This document shows positions 36,137 to 46,446 of a stretch of DNA of 64,000 nt, in pieces. Position numbers and translations under genes: made by a program. Every line of letters begins with the position of its first letter. The stretch's first letter is position 1. Source of the stretch: Streptomyces canus (GTDB taxonomy: Bacteria; Actinomycetota; Actinomycetes; Streptomycetales; Streptomycetaceae); assembly GCF_030816965.1 (NCBI RefSeq), contig NZ_JAUSYQ010000002.1:1984001-2048000 (forward strand), written 5' to 3'. The notes beneath the pieces were generated by a model that saw nothing but the letters and a program-made list of their open reading frames with translations, had not been told where the DNA came from and ran no database searches.

Positions 36137-39100
36137 TCATCGGGCGTTGAAGTACTTCGCCTCCGGGTGGTGGATGACGATCGCGTCGGTGGACTGCTCG
36201 GGGTGGAGCTGGAACTCCTCGCTGAGGTGGACGCCGATGCGCTCCGGCTGGAGCAGGTCGGCGATCTTGGCGCGGTCCTCCAGGTTGGGGCAGGCGCCGT
36301 AGCCGAGGGAGAAGCGGGCGCCCCGGTACTTCAGGGCGAACATGTCCTCGACGTCATTGGGGTCCTCGCCCGCGAAGCCGAGCTCGGAACGCACGCGCGC
36401 GTGCCAGTACTCGGCGAGCGCCTCGGCCAACTGGACGGACAGGCCGTGCAGTTCGAGGTAGTCGCGGTAGGCGTTGGCCTCGAAGAGCTTGGCGGTCTGC
36501 TCGCCGATCCTGGAGCCGACGGTGACGACCTGGAGGCCGACCACGTCGGTCTCCCCCGACTCCTCCGGGCGGAAGAAGTCGGCGAGGCAGAGCCGGCGGC
36601 CTCGGCGCTGACGCGGGAAGGTGAAGCGGGTGCGCTCGTTGCCCTCCTGGTCCAGGATGATCAGGTCGTCGTCCTTGGACACGCACGGGAAGTAGCCGTA
36701 GACGACGGCGGCTTCCAGCAGGTTCTCGGTCTGCAGCCGGTCCAGCAGACCGCGCAGCCGGGGCCGCCCGTCGGTCTCGACGAGCTCCTCGTACGTCGGT
36801 CCCTCGCCGGTGCGGGCCTGCTTGAGCCCCCACTGGCCCTTGAACAGCGCGCCCTCGTCGAGCCAGGAGGCGTACTCCTTGAGCTGGATGCCCTTGATGA
36901 CCCGGGTGTCCCAGAACGGCGGGGTGGGCACCGGGTTGTCGGTGGCCACGTCGGAGCGGACATGGCCCTCTTCGGGCCGCTCCTCCTCGACGGTCACGGC
37001 ACTGGCGCGCACCCGGCGCTGCTTGAGCTCGGGCAGCTTGGCGCCGGGCACACCCCGCTTGACGCCGATGAGGGCGTCCATGAGGCGCAGGCCCTCGAAC
37101 GCGTCGCGGGCGTAGCGGACCTCGCCCTGGTAGATCTCGTGCAGGTCCTGTTCGACGTACGCCCTCGTCAGTGCGGCTCCACCCAGGATGACCGGGAAAT
37201 CCGCCGCCATGCCGCGCTGGTTGAGCTCCTCCAGGTTCTCCTTCATGATCACCGTGGACTTGACCAGGAGGCCGGACATGCCGATGACGTCGGCGCGGTG
37301 CTCGGCGGCGGCCTCCAGGATCGCGGAGACCGGCTGCTTGATGCCGAGGTTGATCACGTTGTAGCCGTTGTTCGACAGGATGATGTCGACGAGGTTCTTG
37401 CCGATGTCGTGGACGTCGCCGCGGACGGTGGCGAGCACGATGGTGCCCTTGCCGGCCTCGTCGCCCTCGACCTTCTCCATGTGCGGTTCCAGGTAGGCCA
37501 CCGCGGTCTTCATCACCTCGGCGGACTGGAGGACGAACGGCAGCTGCATCTGGCCGGAGCCGAAGAGCTCGCCGACGACCTTCATGCCGTCCAGGAGGGT
37601 GTCGTTGACGATGTCGAGGGCGGGGCGGGACTGGAGGGCCTCGTCGAGGTCGGCCTCCAGGCCGTTCTTCTCGCCGTCGATGATGCGGCGCTTGAGGCGC
37701 TCGTCCAGGGGCAGAGCGGCCAGTTCCTCGGCGCGGCCCGCCTTCAGGGACTTGGTGGTGGCGCCCTCGAACAGGGCCATCAGCTTCTGGAGGGGGTCGT
37801 AGCCCTCCGCGCGACGGTCGTAGATGAGGTCGAGGGCCGTCTGGACCTCTTCCTCGCTGAAGCGGGCGATGGGCAGGATCTTCGACGCGTGGACGATCGC
37901 CGAGTCCAGGCCCGCCTTGACGCACTCGTCGAGGAAGACCGAGTTGAGCAGGACGCGGGCGGCCGGGTTGAGGCCGAAGGAGATGTTCGACAGACCCAGC
38001 GTGGTCTGGACGTCCGGGTGGCGGCGCTTGAGTTCGCGGATCGCCTCGATGGTGGCGAGGCCGTCCTTGCGGGACTCCTCCTGACCGGTGCAGATGGTGA
38101 AGGTCAGGGTGTCGATGAGGATGTCCGACTCGTGGATGCCCCAGTTGCCGGTCAGGTCGTCGATGAGCCGTTCGGCGATGGCGACCTTGTGCTCGGGGGT
38201 GCGGGCCTGGCCCTCCTCGTCGATGGTGAGGGCGATCAGCGCGGCGCCGTGCTCCTGGGCGAGCTTGGTGACCTTCGCGAAGCGGGACTCGGGGCCGTCG
38301 CCGTCCTCGTAGTTGACGGAGTTGATGACCGCGCGGCCACCGAGCTTCTCCAGACCGGCCCGGATGACGGGGACCTCGGTCGAGTCCAGCACGATCGGCA
38401 GCGTGGACGCGGTGGCGAAACGGCCGGCCAGCTCCTTCATGTCCGCCACGCCGTCGCGGCCGACGTAGTCCACGCACAGGTCGAGCATGTGGGCGCCCTC
38501 GCGGATCTGCTCGCGGGCCATCTCCACACAGTCGTCCCAGCGGCCCTCCAGCATCGCCTCACGGAACTTCTTCGACCCGTTGGCGTTCGTGCGCTCACCG
38601 ATCGCCATGTACGCCGTGTCCTGGCGGAAGGGGACCGTCTGGTAGAGGGATGCGGCGCCGGGCTCGGGCTGTGGGGTGCGCTCGGAGGGCGTGAGGTCGC
38701 GGACGCGCTCGACGACCTGGCGCAGGTGCTCGGGGGTGGTGCCGCAGCAGCCGCCGATCAGGGACAGGCCGTAGTCGCGGACGAAGTTCTCCTGGGCGTC
38801 GGCCAGGCCTTCGGGATCGAGCGGGAAGTGCGCGCCGTCCTTCGTGAGGATCGGCAGACCCGCGTTCGGCATGCACAGCAGCGGGATGCGGGAGTGCCGG
38901 GCGAGGTACCGCAGGTGCTCGCTCATCTCGGCCGGGCCGGTCGAGCAGTTCAGGCCGATCATGTCGATGCCGAGCGGCTCCAGCGCGGTCAGCGCGGCGC
39001 CGATCTCGGAGCCGAGCAGCATCGTGCCGGTGGTCTCGAACGCCATCGAGACCACCAGGGGCACATCGGCGCCGGTCGCCTCCAGCGCGCGACGGGCGCC

Positions 39101-39658
39101 CAGCACGGAGGCCTTCGTCTGGAGCAGGTCCTGCGTGGTCTCGACGATCAGGGCGTCGGCGCCGCCGGCGAGCAGTCCCTCGACGTTGGCCTGGTAGCCG
39201 TCGCGGATCGTGGCGTAGTCGATGTGGCCGAGGGTGGGCAGCTTGGTGCCGGGCCCGACCGAACCCAGGACCCAGCGCGGGCGGCCGTCGCGGGCGGTGT
39301 ACTCGTCGGCCGCCTCGCGGGCGATCCGGGCACCGGCCTCGGACAGCTCATGCACGCGGTCGGCGATGTCGTACTCCGACGCGGCCGTGTGATTGGCCCC
39401 GAAGGTGTTGGTCTCGACGCAGTCGACGCCCACCGCGAAGTACGCGTCGTGGACGGAGCGGACGATGTCGGGGCGGGTCACGTTGAGGATCTCGTTGCAG
39501 CCTTCGAGATTCTCGAAGTCCTCGAGCGTGGGGTCCTGCGCCTGCAGCATGGTGCCCATCGCTCCGTCGGCGACCACCACTCTGGTGGCGAGTGCCTCAC
39601 GGAGCGCGGACACACGGGTCCGGCTGTCGGCGGAAGGGGTCAGTGGCGACGAGGCCAT
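36137..39658 (-). CDS. metH: Cobalamin-dependent methionine synthase
   Basis: Transfers a methyl group from methyltetrahydrofolate to homocysteine through methylcobalamin. The 1173-residue product contains all four modules: homocysteine-binding (ADGAMGTMLQA near 30; zinc Cys pair in GGCCGTTPEH), methyltetrahydrofolate-binding (AIGERTNANGSKKFREAM near 355), cobalamin-binding (DVHDIGKNLVDIIL with the ligand His, near 755), and the C-terminal activation domain (LCLADFFRPEESG; GARFSLGYGACPNLEDRAKI). I see no cobalamin or SAM riboswitch in the 284-bp leader. It lies next to the methionine-salvage region, separated by the glycerol genes. Confidence 0.97.
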   Translation of the reverse strand: MASSPLTPSADSRTRVSALREALATRVVVADGAMGTMLQAQDPTLEDFENLEGCNEILNVTRPDIVRSVHDAYFAVGVDCVETNTFGANHTAASEYDIADRVHELSEAGARIAREAADEYTARDGRPRWVLGSVGPGTKLPTLGHIDYATIRDGYQANVEGLLAGGADALIVETTQDLLQTKASVLGARRALEATGADVPLVVSMAFETTGTMLLGSEIGAALTALEPLGIDMIGLNCSTGPAEMSEHLRYLARHSRIPLLCMPNAGLPILTKDGAHFPLDPEGLADAQENFVRDYGLSLIGGCCGTTPEHLRQVVERVRDLTPSERTPQPEPGAASLYQTVPFRQDTAYMAIGERTNANGSKKFREAMLEGRWDDCVEMAREQIREGAHMLDLCVDYVGRDGVADMKELAGRFATASTLPIVLDSTEVPVIRAGLEKLGGRAVINSVNYEDGDGPESRFAKVTKLAQEHGAALIALTIDEEGQARTPEHKVAIAERLIDDLTGNWGIHESDILIDTLTFTICTGQEESRKDGLATIEAIRELKRRHPDVQTTLGLSNISFGLNPAARVLLNSVFLDECVKAGLDSAIVHASKILPIARFSEEEVQTALDLIYDRRAEGYDPLQKLMALFEGATTKSLKAGRAEELAALPLDERLKRRIIDGEKNGLEADLDEALQSRPALDIVNDTLLDGMKVVGELFGSGQMQLPFVLQSAEVMKTAVAYLEPHMEKVEGDEAGKGTIVLATVRGDVHDIGKNLVDIILSNNGYNVINLGIKQPVSAILEAAAEHRADVIGMSGLLVKSTVIMKENLEELNQRGMAADFPVILGGAALTRAYVEQDLHEIYQGEVRYARDAFEGLRLMDALIGVKRGVPGAKLPELKQRRVRASAVTVEEERPEEGHVRSDVATDNPVPTPPFWDTRVIKGIQLKEYASWLDEGALFKGQWGLKQARTGEGPTYEELVETDGRPRLRGLLDRLQTENLLEAAVVYGYFPCVSKDDDLIILDQEGNERTRFTFPRQRRGRRLCLADFFRPEESGETDVVGLQVVTVGSRIGEQTAKLFEANAYRDYLELHGLSVQLAEALAEYWHARVRSELGFAGEDPNDVEDMFALKYRGARFSLGYGACPNLEDRAKIADLLQPERIGVHLSEEFQLHPEQSTDAIVIHHPEAKYFNAR

Positions 39659-39870
39659 GAAGGGGCTCCCTCAGTTGCGACGGCTGTCGGCTTCAGGCGC
39701 CCGCGAGTCGTCCCACGCCGGGCGCACCACGCCAGGGTAGCCGGGTCCCCGGCGGGATGTTCGGCACGTCCACGGGACGGACGAGGATGGCGGCCATCTC
39801 ACCAACGGGATACCAGTGACGCAACAGTTGCCGACCGACCATTGGCGGGAGGTCGGCATCGACCGGTAGT

Positions 39871-39887
39871 GTTCGACATTGCCGAAC
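39871..39887. promoter_or_regulatory. Putative GylR operator upstream of gylR
   Basis: GTTCGACATTGCCGAAC is an inverted repeat (GTTCG N7 CGAAC) ending 55 bp before the gylR start. The same motif, in the opposite orientation, precedes glpF. Autoregulation of gylR and control of the glycerol operon by GylR are known in S. coelicolor; the site assignment here is inferred. Confidence 0.7.
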
Positions 39888-39942
39888 AGCGGCAGCGACG
39901 CCGTAACACTCGGGTGTCGAAGCGGACGGAGGCAGGACGGCG

Positions 39943-40716
39943 ATGGCACGGAACATCCAGTCGCTCGAACGGGCGGCCGCGATGCTGCGGCTCCTCGCGG
40001 GCGGCGAGCGGAGACTCGGCCTGTCGGACATCGCCTCGTCCCTGGGCCTCGCCAAGGGCACCGCGCACGGCATCCTGCGGACCCTCCAGCAGGAGGGCTT
40101 CGTGGAGCAGGACGAGGCCTCCGGGCGGTATCAGCTGGGCGCCGAACTGCTGCGTCTGGGCACGACCTATCTTGACGTGCACGAGTTGCGCGCGCGGGCG
40201 CTCGTCTGGACGGACGACCTGGCCCGCTCCAGCGGCGAGAGCGTCCATCTGGGCGTGCTGCACCAGCACGGTGTGCTCATCGTGCACCACGTCTTCCGGC
40301 CCGACGACAGCCGACAGGTGCTGGAGATCGGGGCCATGCAGCCCCTGCACTGCACGGCGCTGGGCAAGGTGCTCTCGGCGTACGACCCGGTCGCGCACAG
40401 CGAGGCGCTGGAGAGCGACCGCAAGGCGTTCACCGACCGGACCGTGTGCGAGCTGGAGGAGTTCGAGCAGATCCTCGACGTCACGCGCGCGCGTGGGTAC
40501 GCGGCGGACGTGGAGGAGACCTGGGAGGGTGTCGCGTCCATCGCCGCGCCCATCCACGACCGGCGCCGCATGCCGGTCGGCGCGGTCGGCATCACGGGCG
40601 CGGTGGAGCGGCTGTGCCGGTCCGACGAAGAGGGCGCGCTGCGCCCGGAGCTGATCGCGGCCGTGCGGGACTGCGCCCGCGCGGTCTCGCGGGATCTGGG
40701 CGCCGGGCGGTTCTGA
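39943..40716 (+). CDS. gylR: IclR-family glycerol operon regulator GylR
   Basis: The 257-residue product has an N-terminal winged helix (IQSLERAAAMLRLLAGGERRLGLSDIASSLGLAKGTAHGILRTL) and a C-terminal IclR effector domain (PLHCTALGKVLSAYDP; MPVGAVGITGAVERL). It lies directly upstream of glpF-glpK-glpD in the same direction, the arrangement of gylR and gylCABX in S. coelicolor, where it represses the operon in the absence of glycerol or glycerol-3-phosphate. AGGACGG precedes ATG 39943. Confidence 0.93.
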   Translation: MARNIQSLERAAAMLRLLAGGERRLGLSDIASSLGLAKGTAHGILRTLQQEGFVEQDEASGRYQLGAELLRLGTTYLDVHELRARALVWTDDLARSSGESVHLGVLHQHGVLIVHHVFRPDDSRQVLEIGAMQPLHCTALGKVLSAYDPVAHSEALESDRKAFTDRTVCELEEFEQILDVTRARGYAADVEETWEGVASIAAPIHDRRRMPVGAVGITGAVERLCRSDEEGALRPELIAAVRDCARAVSRDLGAGRF

Positions 40717-41092
40717 GAAGTACCTGAAGCCAGGGGGCGCAGGCCGGGCGTCGGGCGGCGTTCCGGTCCTCGCCGTACTCTGACACGACGGGCATACCGG
40801 CCGGTCGGCACACAGCGTGTCCGGCGCCGCGCGCTGCGCAGTCACCCCGCAGGATCGGCACCCCCGCAGCGATCAATAACGATCGTGCTTTCGATAACAG
40901 AACCCTTGACGTGCGCGTGACGCCGGAGCAAGACTCCCGTCCATCGGTCGGCATTGTCGAACACTTACCGGCAATACGCGCTAGAGTGTGACAACGCCAA
41001 GGGCCCGGCATCGCTCTCACCCCCGAGGGCAGCTCGAACCTCCGGAGGGACCCGGGGTTCGGTCCCCTGGACGAAGGACAAAGGAGTCGCGG
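40717..41092. promoter_or_regulatory. gylR-glpF intergenic regulatory region
   Basis: A 376-bp stretch without a gene. It contains an AT-richer patch (CGATCAATAACGATCG and TTTCGATAACAG near 40870-40900) and the second putative GylR site at 40946-40962. The AT-rich patch is a reasonable place for the glycerol operon promoter, but I cannot assign -35 and -10 boxes with confidence. Confidence 0.5.
40946..40962. promoter_or_regulatory. Putative GylR operator upstream of glpF
   Basis: GGTCGGCATTGTCGAAC matches the reverse complement of the site before gylR (GTTCGGCAATGTCGAAC) at 15 of 17 positions. Confidence 0.65.
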
Positions 41093-41893
41093 GTGTCCAG
41101 CTCCGACATCTTCATCGGCGAGACCATCGGTACCGCCATACTCATCCTGCTCGGTGGCGGCGTGTGCGCCGCCGTCACGCTGAAGGCCTCCAAGGCCCGC
41201 AACGCCGGCTGGCTCGCCATCACCTTCGGGTGGGGTTTCGCCGTTCTGACGGCCGTGTACACCTCGGCGCCCCTCTCCGGCGCCCACCTCAACCCGGCCG
41301 TCACGCTCGCGCTCGCGCTCAAGAAGGACGGCGTTCCCTGGAGTGACGTCCCGATCTACTGGGGCGGTCAGCTGCTCGGCGCCATGATCGGCGCGGCGCT
41401 GGTCTGGATCGCCTACTACGGCCAGTTCCACGCGCACCTGACCGACAAGGAGATCGTCGGCGCTCCCGGCGCGCAGGCCACGACCGCCAAGGCCGTCGAA
41501 GCGCAGGAGAAGGGCGCCGGCCCGGTGCTGGGCATCTTCTCCACCGGCCCCGAGGTCCGGGTCGCCTGGCAGAACGTCGCCACCGAGGTCATCGGCACGA
41601 TCGTGCTGGTGCTCGCCGTACTCACACAGGGTCTCAACGGCGACGGCAAGGGCCTGGGCACCCTGGGCGCCCTGATCACCGCGCTCGTCGTCGTCTCCAT
41701 CGGTCTGTCCCTCGGCGGCCCGACCGGGTACGCGATCAACCCGGCCCGTGACCTCGGTCCGCGTGTCGTGCACGCCCTCCTGCCCCTGCCCAACAAGGGC
41801 GGCTCCGACTGGAGCTACGCCTGGGTCCCGGTCGTCGGTCCGCTGATCGGCGGCGCGATCGCTGCAGGCATCTACAACATCGCTTTCGCTTAG
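41093..41893 (+). CDS. glpF: Glycerol uptake facilitator (aquaglyceroporin)
   Basis: Membrane channel for glycerol, equivalent to gylC. The GTG at 41093 ([20 protein letters not shown]) follows AAAGGAG with 7-bp spacing; an upstream ATG at 40988 lies in the leader. The 266-residue product has six hydrophobic segments and both pore half-helices, [10 protein letters not shown] and [11 protein letters not shown]; the Asp after the second NPA is the GlpF-type residue. The next gene, glpK, starts 83 bp downstream. Confidence 0.95.
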   Translation: MSSSDIFIGETIGTAILILLGGGVCAAVTLKASKARNAGWLAITFGWGFAVLTAVYTSAPLSGAHLNPAVTLALALKKDGVPWSDVPIYWGGQLLGAMIGAALVWIAYYGQFHAHLTDKEIVGAPGAQATTAKAVEAQEKGAGPVLGIFSTGPEVRVAWQNVATEVIGTIVLVLAVLTQGLNGDGKGLGTLGALITALVVVSIGLSLGGPTGYAINPARDLGPRVVHALLPLPNKGGSDWSYAWVPVVGPLIGGAIAAGIYNIAFA

Positions 41894-41976
41894 AACATCT
41901 GACGCAGCCACAGAGCAAAGCCGTAGTAGATCAGTCGTAGCCCGTCCCCTTACTCACGGAACCCCAGGAGCACACA

Positions 41977-43515
41977 GTGACCGACGCCCACACCGCCGGC
42001 CCCTTCATCGCCGCCATCGACCAGGGCACCACCTCCAGCCGCTGCATCGTCTTCGACAGGGACGGCCGTATCGTCTCGGTCGACCAGAAGGAGCACGAGC
42101 AGATCTTCCCGAAGCCGGGCTGGGTCGAGCACAACGCCACCGAGATCTGGACCAACGTCGAGGAAGTCGTCGCCGGAGCCATCCAGAAGGCAGGCATCAC
42201 CCGCGACGACATCAAGGCCATCGGCATCACCAACCAGCGCGAGACCACTCTCCTCTGGGACAAGAACACCGGTGAGCCCGTCCACAACGCCATCGTCTGG
42301 CAGGACACCCGCACCGACGCGCTGTGCAAGGAGCTCGGCCGCAACGTCGGCCAGGACCGCTTCCGCCGCGAGACCGGTCTTCCCCTCGCCTCGTACTTCG
42401 CCGGCCCGAAGGCCCGCTGGCTGCTCGACAACGTCGAGGGGCTGCGCGAGCGTGCCGAGCGCGGCGACATCCTCTTCGGCACCATGGACAGCTGGGTCAT
42501 CTGGAACCTGACCGGTGGTGTCAACGGCGGCAAGCACTACACCGACGTCACCAACGCCTCCCGCACCATGCTGATGAACCTCCACACGCTGGAGTGGGAC
42601 GAGAAGATCGCCGAGTCCATCGGCGTGCCGCTGTCGATGCTCCCCGAGATCCGCTCCTCCGCCGAGGTCTACGGCGAGGTCACGGGCGGCAAGCTGGGCG
42701 ACCTGCTCGGCGGCATCCCGGTCGCCTCGGCGCTCGGTGACCAGCAGGCGGCCCTGTTCGGCCAGACCTGTTTCGCCGAGGGCGAGGCCAAGTCGACGTA
42801 CGGCACCGGCACGTTCATGCTGATGAACACCGGTGACAAGATCATCAACTCGTACTCGGGACTGCTGACGACCGTCGGCTACCGCATCGGCGACCAGGCA
42901 CCGGTCTACGCCCTGGAGGGCTCGATCGCCGTCACCGGTTCGCTGGTGCAGTGGATGCGCGACCAGATGGGCCTGATCTCCACCGCCGCCGAGATCGAGA
43001 CGCTCGCGCTCTCGGTCGAGGACAACGGCGGCGCGTACTTCGTGCCGGCGTTCTCCGGGCTCTTCGCCCCGTACTGGCGCCCGGACGCCCGCGGTGTGAT
43101 CGCCGGCCTCACCCGGTACGTCACCAAGGCGCACATCGCCCGCGCCGTCCTGGAGGCCACCGCCTGGCAGACCCGTGAGATCAGCGATGCCATGACCAAG
43201 GACTCCGGTGTCGAGCTCGCGGCCCTCAAGGTCGACGGCGGCATGACCTCCAACAACCTGCTGATGCAGACGCTCTCGGACTTCCTGGACGCCCCCGTGG
43301 TGCGTCCGATGGTCGCCGAGACCACCTGCCTCGGTGCCGCCTACGCCGCCGGTCTCGCCGTCGGTTTCTGGACCAGCACCGACGACCTGCGCGCCAACTG
43401 GCGCCGGGCCGCCGAGTGGACCCCCAACATGGCCGCGGAGAAGCGCGACCGTGAGTACAAGAGCTGGCTCAAGGCCGTCGAGCGGACCATGGGCTGGCTC
43501 GAGGACGAGAACTGA
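41977..43515 (+). CDS. glpK: Glycerol kinase
   Basis: Phosphorylates glycerol to glycerol-3-phosphate. The 512-residue FGGY kinase starts at GTG 41977 (AGGAG at 41966-41970). It shows [14 protein letters not shown] (phosphate-1 loop), [10 protein letters not shown], the substrate residues in WQDTRTD, and the C-terminal signature [14 protein letters not shown]. It is followed by glpD after 56 bp. Confidence 0.97.
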   Translation: MTDAHTAGPFIAAIDQGTTSSRCIVFDRDGRIVSVDQKEHEQIFPKPGWVEHNATEIWTNVEEVVAGAIQKAGITRDDIKAIGITNQRETTLLWDKNTGEPVHNAIVWQDTRTDALCKELGRNVGQDRFRRETGLPLASYFAGPKARWLLDNVEGLRERAERGDILFGTMDSWVIWNLTGGVNGGKHYTDVTNASRTMLMNLHTLEWDEKIAESIGVPLSMLPEIRSSAEVYGEVTGGKLGDLLGGIPVASALGDQQAALFGQTCFAEGEAKSTYGTGTFMLMNTGDKIINSYSGLLTTVGYRIGDQAPVYALEGSIAVTGSLVQWMRDQMGLISTAAEIETLALSVEDNGGAYFVPAFSGLFAPYWRPDARGVIAGLTRYVTKAHIARAVLEATAWQTREISDAMTKDSGVELAALKVDGGMTSNNLLMQTLSDFLDAPVVRPMVAETTCLGAAYAAGLAVGFWTSTDDLRANWRRAAEWTPNMAAEKRDREYKSWLKAVERTMGWLEDEN

Positions 43516-43571
43516 CGAGAGAGCTCACAAAACGCTCATCTCGAAGTTCTGATGAGGAGTAAGAACCCCAC

Positions 43572-45188
43572 ATGACCAGTCAGCCCACCCTGCAGTCCGT
43601 GCCTGCCCTCGGTACGCGCCCGGCCTCCGGCTCCCACCCGAGCCGCGCCGAGACCCGGGAGCAGCTCTCCAAGGCGTCGTACGACCTCCTCGTGATCGGC
43701 GGCGGCATCCTGGGCATCTCCACCGCCTGGCACGCCGCGCAGTCCGGCCTCAGGGTGGCACTGGTCGACGCCGGCGACTTCGCCGGCGCCACCTCCTCCG
43801 CCTCCTCCAAGCTGCTCCACGGCGGTCTGCGGTATCTGCAGACCGGCGCGGTGAAGCTGGTGGCGGAGAACCACTTCGAGCGCCGTGCGGTCTCCCGCCA
43901 GGTGGCTCCCCACCTGGCGAACCCGCTCACCTTCTACCTCCCCGTGTACAAGGGCGGGCCGCACGGCGCCGCGAAGCTCGGGGCGGGCGTCTTCGCCTAC
44001 TCCGCGCTCTCCGCGTTCGGTGACGGCGTCGGTCACCTCCTGTCCCCCGCCAAGGCGGCGCAGGACGTGCCCGAGCTGCGCACCGAGAACCTCAAGGCCG
44101 TGGCCGTGTACGGCGACGACCAGATGAACGACGCGCGCATGGCGCTGATGACGGTCCGCGCGGCCGTCGAGGCGGGCGCGGTCGTGCTCAACCACGCCGA
44201 GGTGACCGGCCTCAGGTTCACCAAGGGCCGGGTGACGGGTGCGGATCTGCGCGACCGGCAGTCCGGTGACGAGTTCGGCGTGAACGCGCGGCTCGTACTG
44301 AACGCGACCGGGCCGTGGGTCGACCACCTGCGCAAGATGGAGGACCCGAACGCGGCTCCCTCCATCCGTCTGTCCAAGGGCGCGCACCTGGTCCTGAAGC
44401 GGACGTCTCCGTGGAAGGCCGCGCTGGCCACCCCGATCGACAAGTACCGCATCACCTTCGCCCTCCCGTGGGAGGACATGCTCCTGCTCGGTACGACCGA
44501 CGAGGAGTTCGAGGGCGACCCGGCCGATGTCGCGGTCACCGAGAAGGACACGGCGCAGATACTCGACGAGGCCGCGTTCTCCGTCCGCGACCAGCAGCTG
44601 TCCCGAGACCTGATCACGTACTCCTTCGCGGGTCTGCGCGTGCTGCCGGGCGGCCCCGGCAGCACGGCCAAGGCCAAGCGGGAGACCGTGGTCACGGAGG
44701 GCCGTGGCGGCATGCTGTCCGTCGCGGGCGGCAAGTGGACGACCTTCCGGCACATCGGCCGTACGGTCATGCGGAAGCTGGAGGCGCTGCCGGGCGCTCC
44801 GCTGGGCGACGACTTCGAGCCCATCGCGTCCCTGCCGAAGAAGCTTCCGCTGCCCGGTGTCGCCAATCCGCGCGCGATCGCACACCGCCTGCTGGTGGAC
44901 AACCCGGCACCGGGTCCGCGCATGGCTGCCGACACGGCGAAGCATCTGGCCACGCATTACGGCTCGTTGGCCTTCGACATCGCCCGACTGGCCAACGAGA
45001 GCCCTGAACTGGGTCAGCGGGTGCATCCGGACGCCCCGGAGATCTGGGCGCAGGTCGTCTACGCGCGGGACAACGAATGGGCCGAGACCGCGGATGATGT
45101 GCTGCGGCGCAGGACCACGTTGACGATTCGGGGGCTGGCCACGGACGACGTCCGGGCGAAGGTTCAGGATCTGCTCGACAAGAAGTGA
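43572..45188 (+). CDS. glpD: Glycerol-3-phosphate dehydrogenase, FAD-dependent
   Basis: Oxidises glycerol-3-phosphate to dihydroxyacetone phosphate at the membrane, reducing quinone. The 538-residue product has the FAD-binding motif LLVIGGGILGISTAWHAAQSGLRVALVDAGDFAGATSS and KLLHGGLRYLQ, followed by the C-terminal GlpO/GlpD domain. GAGGAG precedes ATG 43572. It is the last gene of the glycerol operon, followed by a strong terminator. Confidence 0.96.
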   Translation: MTSQPTLQSVPALGTRPASGSHPSRAETREQLSKASYDLLVIGGGILGISTAWHAAQSGLRVALVDAGDFAGATSSASSKLLHGGLRYLQTGAVKLVAENHFERRAVSRQVAPHLANPLTFYLPVYKGGPHGAAKLGAGVFAYSALSAFGDGVGHLLSPAKAAQDVPELRTENLKAVAVYGDDQMNDARMALMTVRAAVEAGAVVLNHAEVTGLRFTKGRVTGADLRDRQSGDEFGVNARLVLNATGPWVDHLRKMEDPNAAPSIRLSKGAHLVLKRTSPWKAALATPIDKYRITFALPWEDMLLLGTTDEEFEGDPADVAVTEKDTAQILDEAAFSVRDQQLSRDLITYSFAGLRVLPGGPGSTAKAKRETVVTEGRGGMLSVAGGKWTTFRHIGRTVMRKLEALPGAPLGDDFEPIASLPKKLPLPGVANPRAIAHRLLVDNPAPGPRMAADTAKHLATHYGSLAFDIARLANESPELGQRVHPDAPEIWAQVVYARDNEWAETADDVLRRRTTLTIRGLATDDVRAKVQDLLDKK

Positions 45189-45199
45189 GCGGTGGCACG

Positions 45200-45242
45200 G
45201 GAAGTGCGGCTCCTCGTCGAGGGGCCGCACTTGCCCTTTTTC
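45200..45242 (+). terminator. Intrinsic terminator after glpD
   Basis: A GGGAAGTGCGGC...GCCGCACTTGCCC stem of about 13-16 bp is followed by TTTTT. It separates the glycerol operon from the convergent mtnK gene. Confidence 0.9.
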
Positions 45243-45268
45243 GAAGCCGCAAGTGGATGCGGCCCCGC

Positions 45269-46438
45269 CTACCTGGCCCGTACCACCGACCGCACGGATT
45301 CCACGTGGGTCAACTCCCGGCGGTTCACGATCAGTTCGCGGCCGATGAGCAGTGCCCTGCGTGACGCCTGGACCGGGTCCTCCAGTGTCGTCAGGTCCGT
45401 CAGGTGGGCGAAGCCGATGATCCTGCGGATGATTTCCGTGCCCGCGTAGCCGAGGGACTCCGTCCAGACCTTCCTCAGGAAGCGGTCCAGGTAGGCGTCG
45501 TCGAAGAACGTGTCCACCCGGGCCGGCCACAGGCGGCGGAACTCCGTCTCGAACGCCTCCCAGGACAGCCGGAGCTGGTCGGCGTGGTCCGTCAAGCCGC
45601 CCAGCGCGCGGGCCCGTTCCTCCGAGACCAGGGCGTTGGCCCAGTACAGGCCCAGGTCGAAGCCGATGGGCCCCACGAAGGAGAACTCGGGGTCGAAGAC
45701 CCGCACCACGGGGGCGCCGTCACGGGTGCCGACCATGACGCTGCCGGTGTGCAGGTCACCGTGGAGGAGGGCCTGGGCTCCGGTCATGAACAGGTGCCTG
45801 AGCTCGGCCACCTCCGTACGGAGCTCCGCGTCCGCCCGGAAGGACACGGCCAGGTCGGCCACGCCCTCGTGCCAGTGGTTGTGTTCGTGCTCGAGGTACG
45901 GCTCCGACAACACCACGTCTTCCGTGATCTTGCAGAGCTCCGGGCTCACCGAGGCCGCGATCAGCGCCTTGCGCTCCGCCGACGGCATGCCGAAGTCGCT
46001 CGTGGCGAAGGAGAGCCGGGCGACCAGTTCACCGATGCGGGCCGAGGTGTGGGGGCCGTACGACGCTCCCTCGTTCAGGAGGGTGCGCAGGACCTCCAGG
46101 TCCGACATGTCCTCCATGACGAGCGCGTAGTTCTCGGGGTCGTAGCCGTGGACCGCTGGGATCTTGTCGGGGGCGACCTTCGCGATCTGCTCGTAGGCGC
46201 GGGCCTCTGCGTCGGCGCGGTCGGGGTTCATCGGCCAGGAGGGGCCCGCCACCCGCACCCAGGGCAGGGCCTGCTTCACGGCGAGGCTGCGGGTGCCGTC
46301 GGCCGAGGAGGCGAGGAAGACCCGGTTCATGTTGCCGTCGGAGACCTCCCGTACGGCGATGTCGCCCAGGTCCTCCCAGTGGCCCCGCTCGCTCAGGTAC
46401 GCCGGGATGTCGTCGGTCTCCAGGATGCGGTAGCCCAT
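45269..46438 (-). CDS. mtnK: S-methyl-5-thioribose kinase
   Basis: Phosphorylates 5-methylthioribose (MTR) to MTR-1-phosphate in methionine salvage. The 389-residue product has the family N-terminus (GDIAVREVSDGNMNRVFLA), the Brenner-type catalytic motif LLHGDLHTGSVMVG, the metal site VRVFDPEFSFVGPIGFDLG, and LYWANAL. It starts only 8 bp after the stop codon of the ABC permease gene and so is the last gene of the operon binding protein-ATPase-permease-mtnK. This context suggests that the transporter imports MTR or a precursor. Confidence 0.94.
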   Translation of the reverse strand: MGYRILETDDIPAYLSERGHWEDLGDIAVREVSDGNMNRVFLASSADGTRSLAVKQALPWVRVAGPSWPMNPDRADAEARAYEQIAKVAPDKIPAVHGYDPENYALVMEDMSDLEVLRTLLNEGASYGPHTSARIGELVARLSFATSDFGMPSAERKALIAASVSPELCKITEDVVLSEPYLEHEHNHWHEGVADLAVSFRADAELRTEVAELRHLFMTGAQALLHGDLHTGSVMVGTRDGAPVVRVFDPEFSFVGPIGFDLGLYWANALVSEERARALGGLTDHADQLRLSWEAFETEFRRLWPARVDTFFDDAYLDRFLRKVWTESLGYAGTEIIRRIIGFAHLTDLTTLEDPVQASRRALLIGRELIVNRRELTHVESVRSVVRAR

Positions 46439-46446
46439 GTGTCTCC

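Noticed and set aside
39659..39942. Possible cobalamin, SAM or SAH riboswitch in the metH leader
   Set aside because: I looked for the conserved cores on the minus strand and saw none; only the GylR-like site is recognisable.
35924..40654. Plus-strand open frame of 1576 codons across metH
   Set aside because: The frame is a complement of metH and then an alternative frame of gylR. No domain is recognisable and metH is beyond doubt.
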